From: Gaopeijia sp032250675
GTDB lineage: Bacteria; Gemmatimonadota; Gemmatimonadetes; Longimicrobiales; Gaopeijiaceae
Assembly (NCBI GenBank): GCA_032250675.1
Contig: JAVVEY010000138.1
Coordinates: 1 to 6,320 of the forward strand
Reading direction: 5' to 3'
Length of the DNA stretch: 6,320 nucleotides
Shown: positions 1 to 5,763 of the stretch, piece after piece
Layout: every line of letters starts with the position of its first letter
How positions within the stretch are numbered: position 1 is the first letter of the stretch
Position numbers and translations under genes: made by a program
Notes under the pieces: model-generated
What the model was told of the DNA's origin: nothing
Databases searched by the model: none
Seen by the model: the letters and a program-made list of their open reading frames with translations, nothing else

Positions 1-564
1 ATCGGGGTGTGGGGTGGCGGGGTCTGGCCCAACGACGTCGAGTCGAGCGGCGCGCTCGGTGTGCGCGTCGATCTGGGGTATGCCGGGCCGGGGCTCCGCA
101 TCGTCCCCACCTTCGGATACTTCTCGTCCAGAATGAAGGCAAGCGAGGTCCGCGAACTCTCGGATCGCGTCGAGGATCTCGTCGACGAGCAGGATCCCGC
201 CGCCCCCCCGGTCTCCGTGGACCTGGGCCCGATCGAATGGGACGAGTTCGTGCTCGGCCTCGACGGTCAGTTCGTCTGGGCCGTGCCGGGCAACTTCCTC
301 ACCTACGTCGGCGCGGGCGTCAGCGGGCACCTCACCAACGGGTCGGGATCGGGGATCAACGGTACCTTCGTCGAAGACCTGATCGACACCTTCACCGCCG
401 GGGTCAATGCGCACGGAGGGTTCGAGTACCTCGCCACCGACCGCGTACGCTTCTTCACCGAGGTGCGTTACGAGGTCCGGTCGGATCTGCGCTACCCGGA
501 ACTCCGGAGCGGGGTGACTCTCTTCTTTACCGGGCCGGCACCGGGGGAAGAGCGCAGGCGATGA
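1..564 (+). CDS. Outer-membrane beta-barrel-like protein, C-terminal part (5' truncated)
   Basis: The reading frame is open from the first base, so the true start lies left of the window; the GTG at 7 is only the first start-like codon. The visible part (about 187 residues) alternates polar and hydrophobic residues in short strands ending in aromatics, with glycine-rich turns. Examples are the segments around 75-110 (base positions about 230-330) and the last 50 residues (about 400-530), which end in a strand reading GVTLFF. This pattern is typical of outer-membrane beta-barrels, and the acidic insert near bases 140-210 would suit an extracellular loop. A short charged tail (PAPGEERRR) follows the last strand, so the protein does not end in the usual C-terminal aromatic. 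The stop codon overlaps the next ATG by 4 bases (ATGA). No specific family is recognised, and the signal peptide would be off-window. Confidence 0.6.
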   Translation: MGVWGGGVWPNDVESSGALGVRVDLGYAGPGLRIVPTFGYFSSRMKASEVRELSDRVEDLVDEQDPAAPPVSVDLGPIEWDEFVLGLDGQFVWAVPGNFLTYVGAGVSGHLTNGSGSGINGTFVEDLIDTFTAGVNAHGGFEYLATDRVRFFTEVRYEVRSDLRYPELRSGVTLFFTGPAPGEERRR

Positions 565-1574
565 ACGACAACCGACCGATCGGCATCGGGATGATCGGGG
601 GTGGAGCGGTCGCGCAACTCGTGCACCTCCCGCTCCTCGCCGAACGGACCGATGTGGAGATCCGTGCCTTCAGCGATCCCGACGACGTCAAGTGCCACGC
701 GCTCGGGAAGCGCTTCTCGATCCCGCGACTCGTCAGCGACGAAGAGCTGATCTCCGACGAGGAGATCGACGCCGTCTTCGTGCACACCCCGAACCACCTG
801 CACGCCGGGCTCGTACGGAGGGCGCTCGAGGCGGACAAGCACGTTCTCGTCGAGAGCCCGCTCGCGACCTCCTCCGGGGAGGCGCGTGATCTCGTCGCTC
901 TCGCCGACGCGCGCGGGTTGAACCTCGCGGTCGGGGTGGGGCATCGATTTCGTCCCGATGTCGCCGCGCTGCGCGGCTTCGTGCACGAGGGACGCGCGGG
1001 CGAGATCTACTCGGCACGGGTGGTGTGGATGAATCGCTCGACGCTGCGTCGCCGCAATGTGTGGCGGTCGAGCGGGCACACCCTCGCGGCGGGTGCGCTC
1101 GCGGACCTCGGGGTGCGCGCCCTCGATCTCCTCTTGTGGATTCTCGGCGATCCCGAGATCTCGTCGGTCTACGCGATCCGCACGAGCGAGGGCGACACCC
1201 CCGAAGATGCCGCGAATCTGATGATGAAGACGAAGGAGGGCGCGGCGCTCACGCTCGAGGTGAGCTGGGCTCTCTTCGCTTCGGAAGACCGACACTACGC
1301 ACGCGTTCTCGGTCTCGAGGGGTCGGGGCAGATCGAGCCGCTCGAGCTCTTCCACTGCGTGGGCGGACGTCCGATGGAGATCACCCCGAACCAGGACGAC
1401 GGCCGGCGGAAGGGCAACCGCTTCCTGCACGCGCACCGTCGCGAGCACGATCACTTCCTGCGAGCGGTGCGGGGACACGGCACGCGGATCCGGCACCCCG
1501 AACAGATTCGCCTCCTCGAGGTGCTCGAGGCCGCCTACACCTCGGCTGCGGAGGACCGGAGTGTCGAGGTCTGA
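561..1574 (+). CDS. Gfo/Idh/MocA-family oxidoreductase-like protein with degenerate active site
   Basis: This is a 337-residue protein of the usual family length. The N-terminal Rossmann fold shows the glycine-rich nucleotide loop GIGMIGGGAVAQ (residues 8-19), an acidic SDPDD after beta-2 (38-42) that fits NAD(H), and the family signature TPNHLHA (76-82) followed by ADKHVLVESP (91-100). The C-terminal half has the GALADLGVRALD motif (178-189). Classical members use Lys of the EKP motif plus Asp and His of DxGxH (Lys97, Asp172 and His176 in B. subtilis inositol dehydrogenase). Here Lys is Ser99 and His is Arg186, and only Asp182 remains. It may bind a dinucleotide or sugar without normal hydride-transfer chemistry, or use other residues; the substrate is unknown. 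The ATG at 561 follows a purine-rich GGGGGAAG at 543-550 and overlaps the upstream stop. The family assignment is firm and the function open. Confidence 0.9.
   Translation: MNDNRPIGIGMIGGGAVAQLVHLPLLAERTDVEIRAFSDPDDVKCHALGKRFSIPRLVSDEELISDEEIDAVFVHTPNHLHAGLVRRALEADKHVLVESPLATSSGEARDLVALADARGLNLAVGVGHRFRPDVAALRGFVHEGRAGEIYSARVVWMNRSTLRRRNVWRSSGHTLAAGALADLGVRALDLLLWILGDPEISSVYAIRTSEGDTPEDAANLMMKTKEGAALTLEVSWALFASEDRHYARVLGLEGSGQIEPLELFHCVGGRPMEITPNQDDGRRKGNRFLHAHRREHDHFLRAVRGHGTRIRHPEQIRLLEVLEAAYTSAAEDRSVEV
1550..1554 (+). promoter_or_regulatory. Ribosome binding site supporting the GTG start at 1561
   Basis: GGAGG lies six bases before the GTG at 1561, inside the end of the Gfo/Idh gene. It supports a GTG start overlapping the upstream gene by 14 bases and placing a signal peptide at the N-terminus of the DUF4105 protein. 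Confidence 0.6.
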
Positions 1575-2853
1575 CCACCTCGTCGCCCTCTCGTTCGTCG
1601 CGCTGATCGTCTGCGGAGCCGGACCCGTCACCGCCGCAGCGGTACAGCCCCCTTCGGAGGCCGCATTCGATCGATTCACCGTCCACCTCGTCACGATGTC
1701 GCCCGGCGAGGAGGTCTGGGAACGCTTCTCCCACAACGGCGTCTGGATCAAGGATCACGCCACCGGCGAGGACTTCTTCTTCGAGTGGGGACTCTTCGAC
1801 TTCGGACAGGTCGACTTCGTTCCCCGCCTCGTCCGGGGGGAGATGCTCTATCGGATGGGGGCGACCTCCTTCGAGGGGATGCTCGTGCGGTACGGAGGAC
1901 GCAGAGTGTGGGCGGATGAACTCGCGCTCACGCCTGCACAGGAGGCCGCGCTCGTGGCGCTCCTCGTCGAGAATGCGCGCCCCGAGAACCGCGACTACAT
2001 CTACCACTACTATCTCCGCAACTGCTCGACGCGGCTGCGCGACGCCCTCGACGCGCCAGGGGTGCTCGATGGTGCCCTGCACCGCGCGCTGGGGGGCGTC
2101 GAGACGGGGCGCTCATGGCGCTGGCACACCCTCCGCCTCCTGCGCGAGCTGCCGTGGGCGTACTACGGGATCCACCTCGCCCTCGGGCAGCCCACCGACC
2201 GGGAGATCGACCGCTGGGAGGAGACCTTCCTCCCTCTCCGGCTGCGCGCCGCCGTGCGCGAGATGGTGGTCTCGGACGGGGCGGGGGGAGAGCGTCCGCT
2301 CGTACGCGCCGACACCCTCCTCGTGGCGGGCGAAGCGCGGGTTCCGCTCGAGAAGCCGAACCGCGTCTTCTCCGGGCTCGTTGTGGGCCTCCTTCTCGGC
2401 GGGGGATTTCTTCTGGTGGGCCGGTGGGCCCGCACCGCCCTCGCCGGGCGCGTGGTGCTCGGTGTGCTCGGTTCGGCGACGGCCCTCCTCTACGGGGTGG
2501 CCGGGATCCTCATGCCCGCCCTCTGGTTCTTCACCGACCATGACTTCGCCGCACGCAACGAGGGGATCCTGCAGGCGACGCCCTTCCACCTCCTCCTCGT
2601 CCTCTTCCTCCTCCCCCTCGTCGCGGGCCGGCGTCCCGGGGCACGCGCCGTACGCCTCTCCCGGTGGCTCTCCGCGCTCGCCCTCCTCGGGCTCCTCCTC
2701 AAGGCGCTGCCTCCCTTCACGCAGGCGAACCTCGAGCTGATCGTCCTCCTCCTTCCGCTGCAACTCGGGCTGGCCGGTGCGATCGCGCGCGCCGCACTCG
2801 CGCCGGCCGCGGTCGCCGAGGACGAGATCGCCGAGAGTGACGCACCCCGTTGA
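1561..2853 (+). CDS. DUF4105 / Lnb-like membrane protein (candidate lipoprotein N-acyltransferase)
   Basis: This is a 430-residue protein. Residues 6-27 form a signal peptide-like hydrophobic segment. The periplasmic domain (about 35-235) has the DUF4105 hallmarks: VHLVTMSPGEEVWERFSHNG (41-60, with His58), a FFFEWGLFDF stretch (72-81), and YHYYLRNCSTRLRDAL (148-163, with Cys155). His58 and Cys155 are the likely catalytic Cys-His pair. The C-terminal part has about five membrane helices (roughly 270-288, 297-322, 341-356, 368-384, 390-412), and a conserved-looking WFFTDHDFAARNEGIL (322-337) follows the second. The DUF4105 domain is the N-terminal periplasmic domain of Lnb, the lipoprotein N-acyltransferase described in Bacteroides, which adds the third acyl chain to lipoproteins. 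By inference this protein could do the same at the inner membrane, but family-level similarity does not prove the reaction. It overlaps the Gfo/Idh gene by 14 bases and probably shares its mRNA. Other DUF4105 proteins remain uncharacterised. Confidence 0.8.
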   Translation: MSRSDHLVALSFVALIVCGAGPVTAAAVQPPSEAAFDRFTVHLVTMSPGEEVWERFSHNGVWIKDHATGEDFFFEWGLFDFGQVDFVPRLVRGEMLYRMGATSFEGMLVRYGGRRVWADELALTPAQEAALVALLVENARPENRDYIYHYYLRNCSTRLRDALDAPGVLDGALHRALGGVETGRSWRWHTLRLLRELPWAYYGIHLALGQPTDREIDRWEETFLPLRLRAAVREMVVSDGAGGERPLVRADTLLVAGEARVPLEKPNRVFSGLVVGLLLGGGFLLVGRWARTALAGRVVLGVLGSATALLYGVAGILMPALWFFTDHDFAARNEGILQATPFHLLLVLFLLPLVAGRRPGARAVRLSRWLSALALLGLLLKALPPFTQANLELIVLLLPLQLGLAGAIARAALAPAAVAEDEIAESDAPR

Positions 2854-2993
2854 TCGCATCGGGGTGCCTGACTAGCTTTCGAGGCTACAAAGACAACAGC
2901 ACGCGCTCCGAGTGGGGTCTGCGTGTTCCTCCGGGCTCCGGTGCCTGTTCGCCAGGTCCGCGGCCCGTTTCGGTTCCGAAGGGAGAGGGGATC
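2854..2993 (+). promoter_or_regulatory. Intergenic leader upstream of rpmE, probable promoter region
   Basis: These 140 non-coding bases separate the DUF4105 gene from rpmE, the largest gap between plus-strand genes here. Bases 2868-2900 are AT-richer than the surroundings, as expected near a promoter, but no convincing -35/-10 pair was found. The best sigma70-like match, TTGATC (2850-2855) with TAGCTT (2873-2878) at 17-base spacing, is poor in the -10 box. A promoter is inferred from the gap and from the change of functional theme. No riboswitch or strong leader hairpin was recognised. Confidence 0.3.
2981..2990 (+). promoter_or_regulatory. Ribosome binding site of rpmE
   Basis: GGGAGAGGGG ends three bases before the ATG at 2994. 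It fixes the rpmE start there and excludes the longer in-frame reading that would begin near 2850. Confidence 0.65.
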
Positions 2994-3224
2994 ATGAAGC
3001 CGGGAATCCATCCCGAGTACATCGACACGACGATCATCTGCGGGTGTGGCAACCGGATCGAGACCCGGTCGACGCAACCCGAGATTCACGTCGAAATCTG
3101 TTCGGTCTGCCACCCGTTCTACACGGGCAAGCAGCGCCTCGTCGACACCGCCGGTCGGGTCGAGCGCTTCAACCGCAAGTACCGGAAGAAGAGCGGCGAG
3201 CAGGCCGAAGCGGCCGAGTCCTGA
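2994..3224 (+). CDS. rpmE: 50S ribosomal protein L31, zinc-binding (C+) type
   Basis: This 76-residue protein has the L31 signature throughout: MKPGIHPEY at the N-terminus, CGCGN (residues 16-20), CSVCHPFYTGKQ (36-47) and GRVERFNRKY (54-63). Cys16, Cys18, Cys36 and Cys39 form the zinc site of the C+ form, as opposed to the cysteine-less paralogue made in zinc starvation. L31 sits at the ribosomal subunit interface and bridges the large subunit to the head of the small one. The start is set by the GGGAGAGGGG Shine-Dalgarno sequence and by the family N-terminus. A lysine-rich, then Glu/Ala-rich tail (64-76) extends beyond the conserved core. The gene heads the rpmE-prfA-prmC block, an order also seen in Actinobacteria and, with insertions, in Firmicutes. 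No rho gene precedes it here, unlike in several of those genomes. Confidence 0.97.
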   Translation: MKPGIHPEYIDTTIICGCGNRIETRSTQPEIHVEICSVCHPFYTGKQRLVDTAGRVERFNRKYRKKSGEQAEAAES

Positions 3225-3228
3225 TTCG

Positions 3229-3251
3229 GGCGGTCGGGCCCACCGACCGTC
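3229..3251 (+). terminator. Hairpin between rpmE and prfA (attenuator or processing site)
   Basis: CGGTCGG (3231-3237) and CCGACCG (3243-3249) form a perfect 7-bp stem around a GCCCA loop. A G·U and a G-C pair can extend it to 9 bp. It begins four bases after the rpmE stop and ends about 20 bases before the prfA ATG. No U-tract follows, so it is not a classical intrinsic terminator. It could partly stop transcription or protect the 3' end of a short rpmE transcript, giving more L31 than RF1. The structure is seen in the sequence; the role is inferred. Confidence 0.4.
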
Positions 3252-3270
3252 GCGGGCGCACGCGGGATCG

Positions 3271-4383
3271 ATGAGCATCGTGAGTGGAGGGGACGGAGAC
3301 AGCCTCGATCCGAGGCTGCTCGAACGCCTCGAGGAGGCGGAGCGTCGCTTCGGAGAACTCGACGAGCAGCTCACCGATCCCGCTGTGCTCTCCGACCCTC
3401 CCCGACTCCGCGAACTCGGGCGGGAACGCACCCATCTCGAACGCGTCGTGCAGGCGGGTCGCGCTCTTCGGCGTGTGCTCGAGGAGAGAGTGGGTGCGCG
3501 CGAGATTCTCGACTCCACCGAGGACGAGGAGATGCGGGAGCTCGCCCGTGCGGAGTTCGATGCGCTCGACGCGCGGGTCCAGCCACTCGCCGAAGAGGTG
3601 CGTGAGCTCCTCCTCCCGCGCGACCCTCTCGACGACCGTCCCGCCGTCGTCGAGATCCGGGCGGGCACCGGGGGCGATGAGGCGGGACTCTTCGCTGCCG
3701 ATCTCGCGCGGATGTATCAGCGGTACGCCGAGCGCGCCGGGTGGCGCGTCGAGGAGGTGAGCCTCTCCGAGGGGATTCCGGGTGCCGTGAAGGAGGTCGT
3801 CTTCACCGTGCACGGCGCCGGTGCGTACGGGCGGCTCCGCTTCGAGTCGGGGGTGCACCGCGTGCAGCGGGTCCCCTCGACAGAGAGTCAGGGTCGCATC
3901 CATACCTCGGCGGCCACGGTGGCGATCCTTCCCGAAGCGGAAGAGGTCGACGTGGCGATCGACCCCGGCGAGCTGCGCGTCGACGTCTTCCGCTCCTCCG
4001 GTCCCGGTGGGCAGTCGGTCAACACCACCGATTCGGCGGTGCGCATCACCCACCTCCCCACCGGGATCGTGGTGAGTTGTCAGGACGAGAAGTCCCAGCT
4101 CAAGAACAAGACGAAGGCGCTCAAGGTCCTCCGGAGCCGACTCCTCGACCGTCAGATCGCCGAACGGAATGCCGAGCGCGCGGAAGTGCGTCGCAGCCAG
4201 ATCGGTTCCGGTGATCGTTCCGCCAAGATCCGCACCTACAACTTTCCACAGTCGCGGGTCACCGACCATCGCATCGGGCTCACGAGCCACGCCCTCGACA
4301 CCGTACTCGACGGCGATCTCGACACCTTCATCCGTGCCCTTCGACTCGCCGAGGAGGCGGAGCGACTCGAGGAGGGAGGATGA
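3271..4383 (+). CDS. prfA: Peptide chain release factor 1 (RF1)
   Basis: This 370-residue protein is close to the usual RF1 length (about 360). It recognises UAA and UAG in the ribosomal A site and triggers peptide release. The N-terminal helical domain 1 (about 12-110) is followed by the conserved EIRAGTGGDEA (128-138). The codon-reading loop is RVPSTESQGRIHTS (200-213), whose Pro202-Ser203-Thr204 is the RF1-type PxT motif; RF2 would have SPF. The catalytic loop GPGGQSVNTT (244-253) holds the GGQ at 246-248, followed by DSAVRITHLPTGIVVSCQDE (254-273). The residue after GGQ is Ser rather than the His of E. coli RF1. The ATG at 3271 is preferred, but no clear Shine-Dalgarno precedes it and an in-frame GTG at 3280 is a possible alternative; the first ten residues are not conserved. 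The stop overlaps prmC, whose product methylates Gln248. Confidence 0.97.
   Translation: MSIVSGGDGDSLDPRLLERLEEAERRFGELDEQLTDPAVLSDPPRLRELGRERTHLERVVQAGRALRRVLEERVGAREILDSTEDEEMRELARAEFDALDARVQPLAEEVRELLLPRDPLDDRPAVVEIRAGTGGDEAGLFAADLARMYQRYAERAGWRVEEVSLSEGIPGAVKEVVFTVHGAGAYGRLRFESGVHRVQRVPSTESQGRIHTSAATVAILPEAEEVDVAIDPGELRVDVFRSSGPGGQSVNTTDSAVRITHLPTGIVVSCQDEKSQLKNKTKALKVLRSRLLDRQIAERNAERAEVRRSQIGSGDRSAKIRTYNFPQSRVTDHRIGLTSHALDTVLDGDLDTFIRALRLAEEAERLEEGG
4371..4379 (+). promoter_or_regulatory. Ribosome binding site of prmC inside the end of prfA
   Basis: GGAGGGAGG lies directly before the ATG at 4380 and also encodes the last residues of RF1. Together with the ATGA stop-start overlap it indicates translational coupling of RF1 and its modifying enzyme. 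Confidence 0.6.
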
Positions 4384-5258
4384 CCCCGGAGGTCGAGACG
4401 GAGCGATGGTCGGTCCTCCGGATGATTCGATGGTCCACCGACTACCTCGAAGCGAAGGGGGTCGAAGGCGCGCGACTCGATGCCGAGCATCTCCTCGCGC
4501 ACGCGCTCGATCTCGGGCGCCTTCAGCTCTACCTCCAGTACGATCGACCCCTGATCCCCGAAGAGCTCGACCGCTACCGGCCGCTTCTCCGGCGCCGTGC
4601 AGCGCGCGAACCGCTGCAGCACATCATCGGGCGAACCGGATTCCGTGAACTCGATCTCCGCACCGATGCGCGCGCGCTCGTGCCACGTCCCGAGACCGAA
4701 CTCCTCGTGCAGATCGTGCTCGACTGGGCGCGTGGACGGGGGGCGCTCGTGGCCGCGGATCTCGGCACCGGCTCGGGGTGCATCGCGCTCGCGCTCGCCA
4801 CCGAAGGACCCTTCGAACGGGTGTGGGGCATCGATATCTCGACCGAAGCACTCTCCCTGGCGCGGGAGAACGCCGCGGAACATGATCCCGAAGAGCGGGT
4901 GGTGTGGCGTGAGGGCGGGGGCCTGGACGCGATCGCCGGCGAGGAGGTGGATGTCGTCGTGTCGAACCCGCCGTACATCGCACCCGCCGAGGCCGATCAG
5001 CTCGCCCCCGAAGTCCGTGACCACGAACCTGCCGTCGCGCTCTTCGCCGGAGACGAAGGCCGGGAGGTGCTGCACGAACTCGTGCGCGAGGCGCCCTCGG
5101 TGCTCCGTGGGGGTGGACTCCTCGCGGTCGAGGTCGGTCTCGGACAGGCGCGACACCTCCGCGACACCCTCCTCGCGCACGGCGCGTGGGAAGAGGTCGA
5201 GATTCACAAGGACTATCCGGGTCGCGAACGTTTCGTGACCGCGATCCGACGAAACTGA
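4380..5258 (+). CDS. prmC: Release factor glutamine N5-methyltransferase
   Basis: This 292-residue protein, of normal family length, transfers a methyl group from S-adenosylmethionine to the glutamine of the GGQ motif in RF1 and RF2, raising release efficiency. The N-terminal helical substrate-binding domain (about 12-90) includes ARLDAEHLLAHAL (31-43) and the typical EPLQHIIGRTGF (77-88). A VPRPETELLV segment (101-110) joins it to the Rossmann domain. There the SAM-binding motif I reads DLGTGSGCIALALA (127-140), and NPPY (196-199), which grips the glutamine amide, sits in DVVVSNPPYIAP (191-202). The sequence ends in HKDYPGRERFVTA (276-288), as PrmC proteins normally do. The gene overlaps prfA by 4 bases with a strong internal Shine-Dalgarno, so enzyme and substrate are made from one transcript. 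All key residues are present. The alternative PrmB (ribosomal protein L3 methyltransferase) is unlikely given the prfA neighbour. Confidence 0.96.
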   Translation: MTPEVETERWSVLRMIRWSTDYLEAKGVEGARLDAEHLLAHALDLGRLQLYLQYDRPLIPEELDRYRPLLRRRAAREPLQHIIGRTGFRELDLRTDARALVPRPETELLVQIVLDWARGRGALVAADLGTGSGCIALALATEGPFERVWGIDISTEALSLARENAAEHDPEERVVWREGGGLDAIAGEEVDVVVSNPPYIAPAEADQLAPEVRDHEPAVALFAGDEGREVLHELVREAPSVLRGGGLLAVEVGLGQARHLRDTLLAHGAWEEVEIHKDYPGRERFVTAIRRN

Positions 5259-5267
5259 GAAGCCGAC

Positions 5268-5291
5268 ATCCGGTATCCGGTATCCGATACC
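5268..5291 (+). repeat. ATCCGGT tandem repeat with overlapping palindrome
   Basis: The unit ATCCGGT occurs at 5268-5274 and 5275-5281, and ATCCGAT follows at 5282-5288. The third unit creates a mirror half-site: GGTATC (5279-5284) and GATACC (5286-5291) form a 6-bp palindrome with one central base. The earlier GGTATC (5272-5277) can also pair with GATACC across an 8-base loop. It lies in the 69-base spacer between prmC and the YlbF-family gene. It could be an operator, a weak RNA hairpin, or a copy of a dispersed repeat; the sequence alone does not decide. Confidence 0.5.
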
Positions 5292-5311
5292 CTCTACCCA
5301 GCATCCGAAGA

Positions 5312-5317
5312 AGGGAG
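5312..5317 (+). promoter_or_regulatory. Ribosome binding site of the YlbF-family gene
   Basis: AGGGAG within a purine-rich run (5307-5320) lies ten bases before the ATG at 5328, at acceptable spacing. It supports that start. Confidence 0.5.
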
Positions 5318-5327
5318 AAGACCCATC

Positions 5328-5687
5328 ATGGCAGCGATCCTCGACCAGGCCCGCCAGCTCGGCAACGCGCTCGCGCGTACCGACGAATATCAGGCACTTC
5401 GGCGCGCCATCCAGGCGGCTGACGACGACCGCGAGATCGCGGAGCTTCGAGCCGAACTCGAGCGCATCGAAGGACCGATATCGACCGCGCTCCGAGCCGG
5501 GAAGGAGCCCGAGAAGGAGCACGCCGAGGCGTACGAGGCGTCCGTGCAGAAGCTCCAGACGAACGCCACCTATCAGCGTCTCGTGGCCGCGCAGACCAAC
5601 TTCGACAAGGTGCTGCAGAAGGTGAACCAGACGATCTCCGAGGGGATCGAGGAGGCGCAGGACAGCCGGATCATCCTCGCGCAGTGA
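5328..5687 (+). CDS. YlbF/YmcA-family small helical protein
   Basis: This 119-residue protein is soluble, charged and almost wholly helical. Its opening, ILDQARQLGNALARTDEYQA (residues 4-23), matches the Com_YlbF pattern of an A..LG..L..T.EY heptad-like helix followed by DDDREIAELRAELERI (32-47). The second half has Y69, TNATYQRLVAAQTNFDKVLQ (78-97) and a final amphipathic helix VNQTISEGI (99-107), again as in the family. In B. subtilis, YlbF and YmcA join YaaT in a complex that assists RNase Y in mRNA maturation and influences competence, sporulation and biofilm; YheA is a shorter relative of about this size. Neither partner is visible here, and the role in this probably diderm host is unknown. 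The gene follows prmC after 69 bases with its own Shine-Dalgarno and probably ends the transcription unit. The family call rests on pattern resemblance only. Confidence 0.7.
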   Translation: MAAILDQARQLGNALARTDEYQALRRAIQAADDDREIAELRAELERIEGPISTALRAGKEPEKEHAEAYEASVQKLQTNATYQRLVAAQTNFDKVLQKVNQTISEGIEEAQDSRIILAQ

Positions 5688-5719
5688 GGGGGCGCCCGGT
5701 CCTCACCTGCGGGGGGCGA

Positions 5720-5754
5720 CCCGCTCACCGACGGTCGCCGGCGTCACGAGCGGG
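5720..5754. terminator. Hairpin between convergent genes, possible bidirectional terminator
   Basis: CCCGCTC (5720-5726) pairs with GAGCGGG (5748-5754) in a perfect 7-bp outer stem, and GACG (5730-5733) pairs with CGTC (5742-5745) inside it. It occupies the 76-base gap between the ends of the YlbF-family and HNH genes, where a shared terminator is expected. No T-run flanks it on either strand, so it would be a non-canonical terminator or a 3'-end protecting structure. Confidence 0.4.
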
Positions 5755-5763
5755 ACGGCTCGT

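Noticed and set aside
9..560. Upstream in-frame extension of the Gfo/Idh gene
   Set aside because: The extension is arginine-rich nonsense in the frame shadowing the beta-barrel gene. Homology starts at the ATG at 561, which overlaps the upstream stop.
492..1751. Long minus-strand open frame opposite the Gfo/Idh gene
   Set aside because: It is antisense to a clear family match and reads as Arg/Glu-rich low-information sequence; long antisense frames are expected at this GC content. The same applies to the minus-strand frames at 2490-3668, 3169-4290 and 4236-5522.
2850..2878. Sigma70-like promoter TTGATC-17-TAGCTT before rpmE
   Set aside because: The -10 box matches the consensus at only three of six positions and the -35 overlaps the preceding stop codon, so it is mentioned only within the leader entry.
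2944..2956. CCTG/CAGG inverted repeat in the rpmE leader
   Set aside because: A four-base stem is expected by chance in GC-rich sequence; no leader structure was claimed from it.
2850..2993. Upstream in-frame extension of rpmE
   Set aside because: L31 proteins begin with the MKxGIHPxY pattern found at 2994, which also has the Shine-Dalgarno; the extension has no family character.
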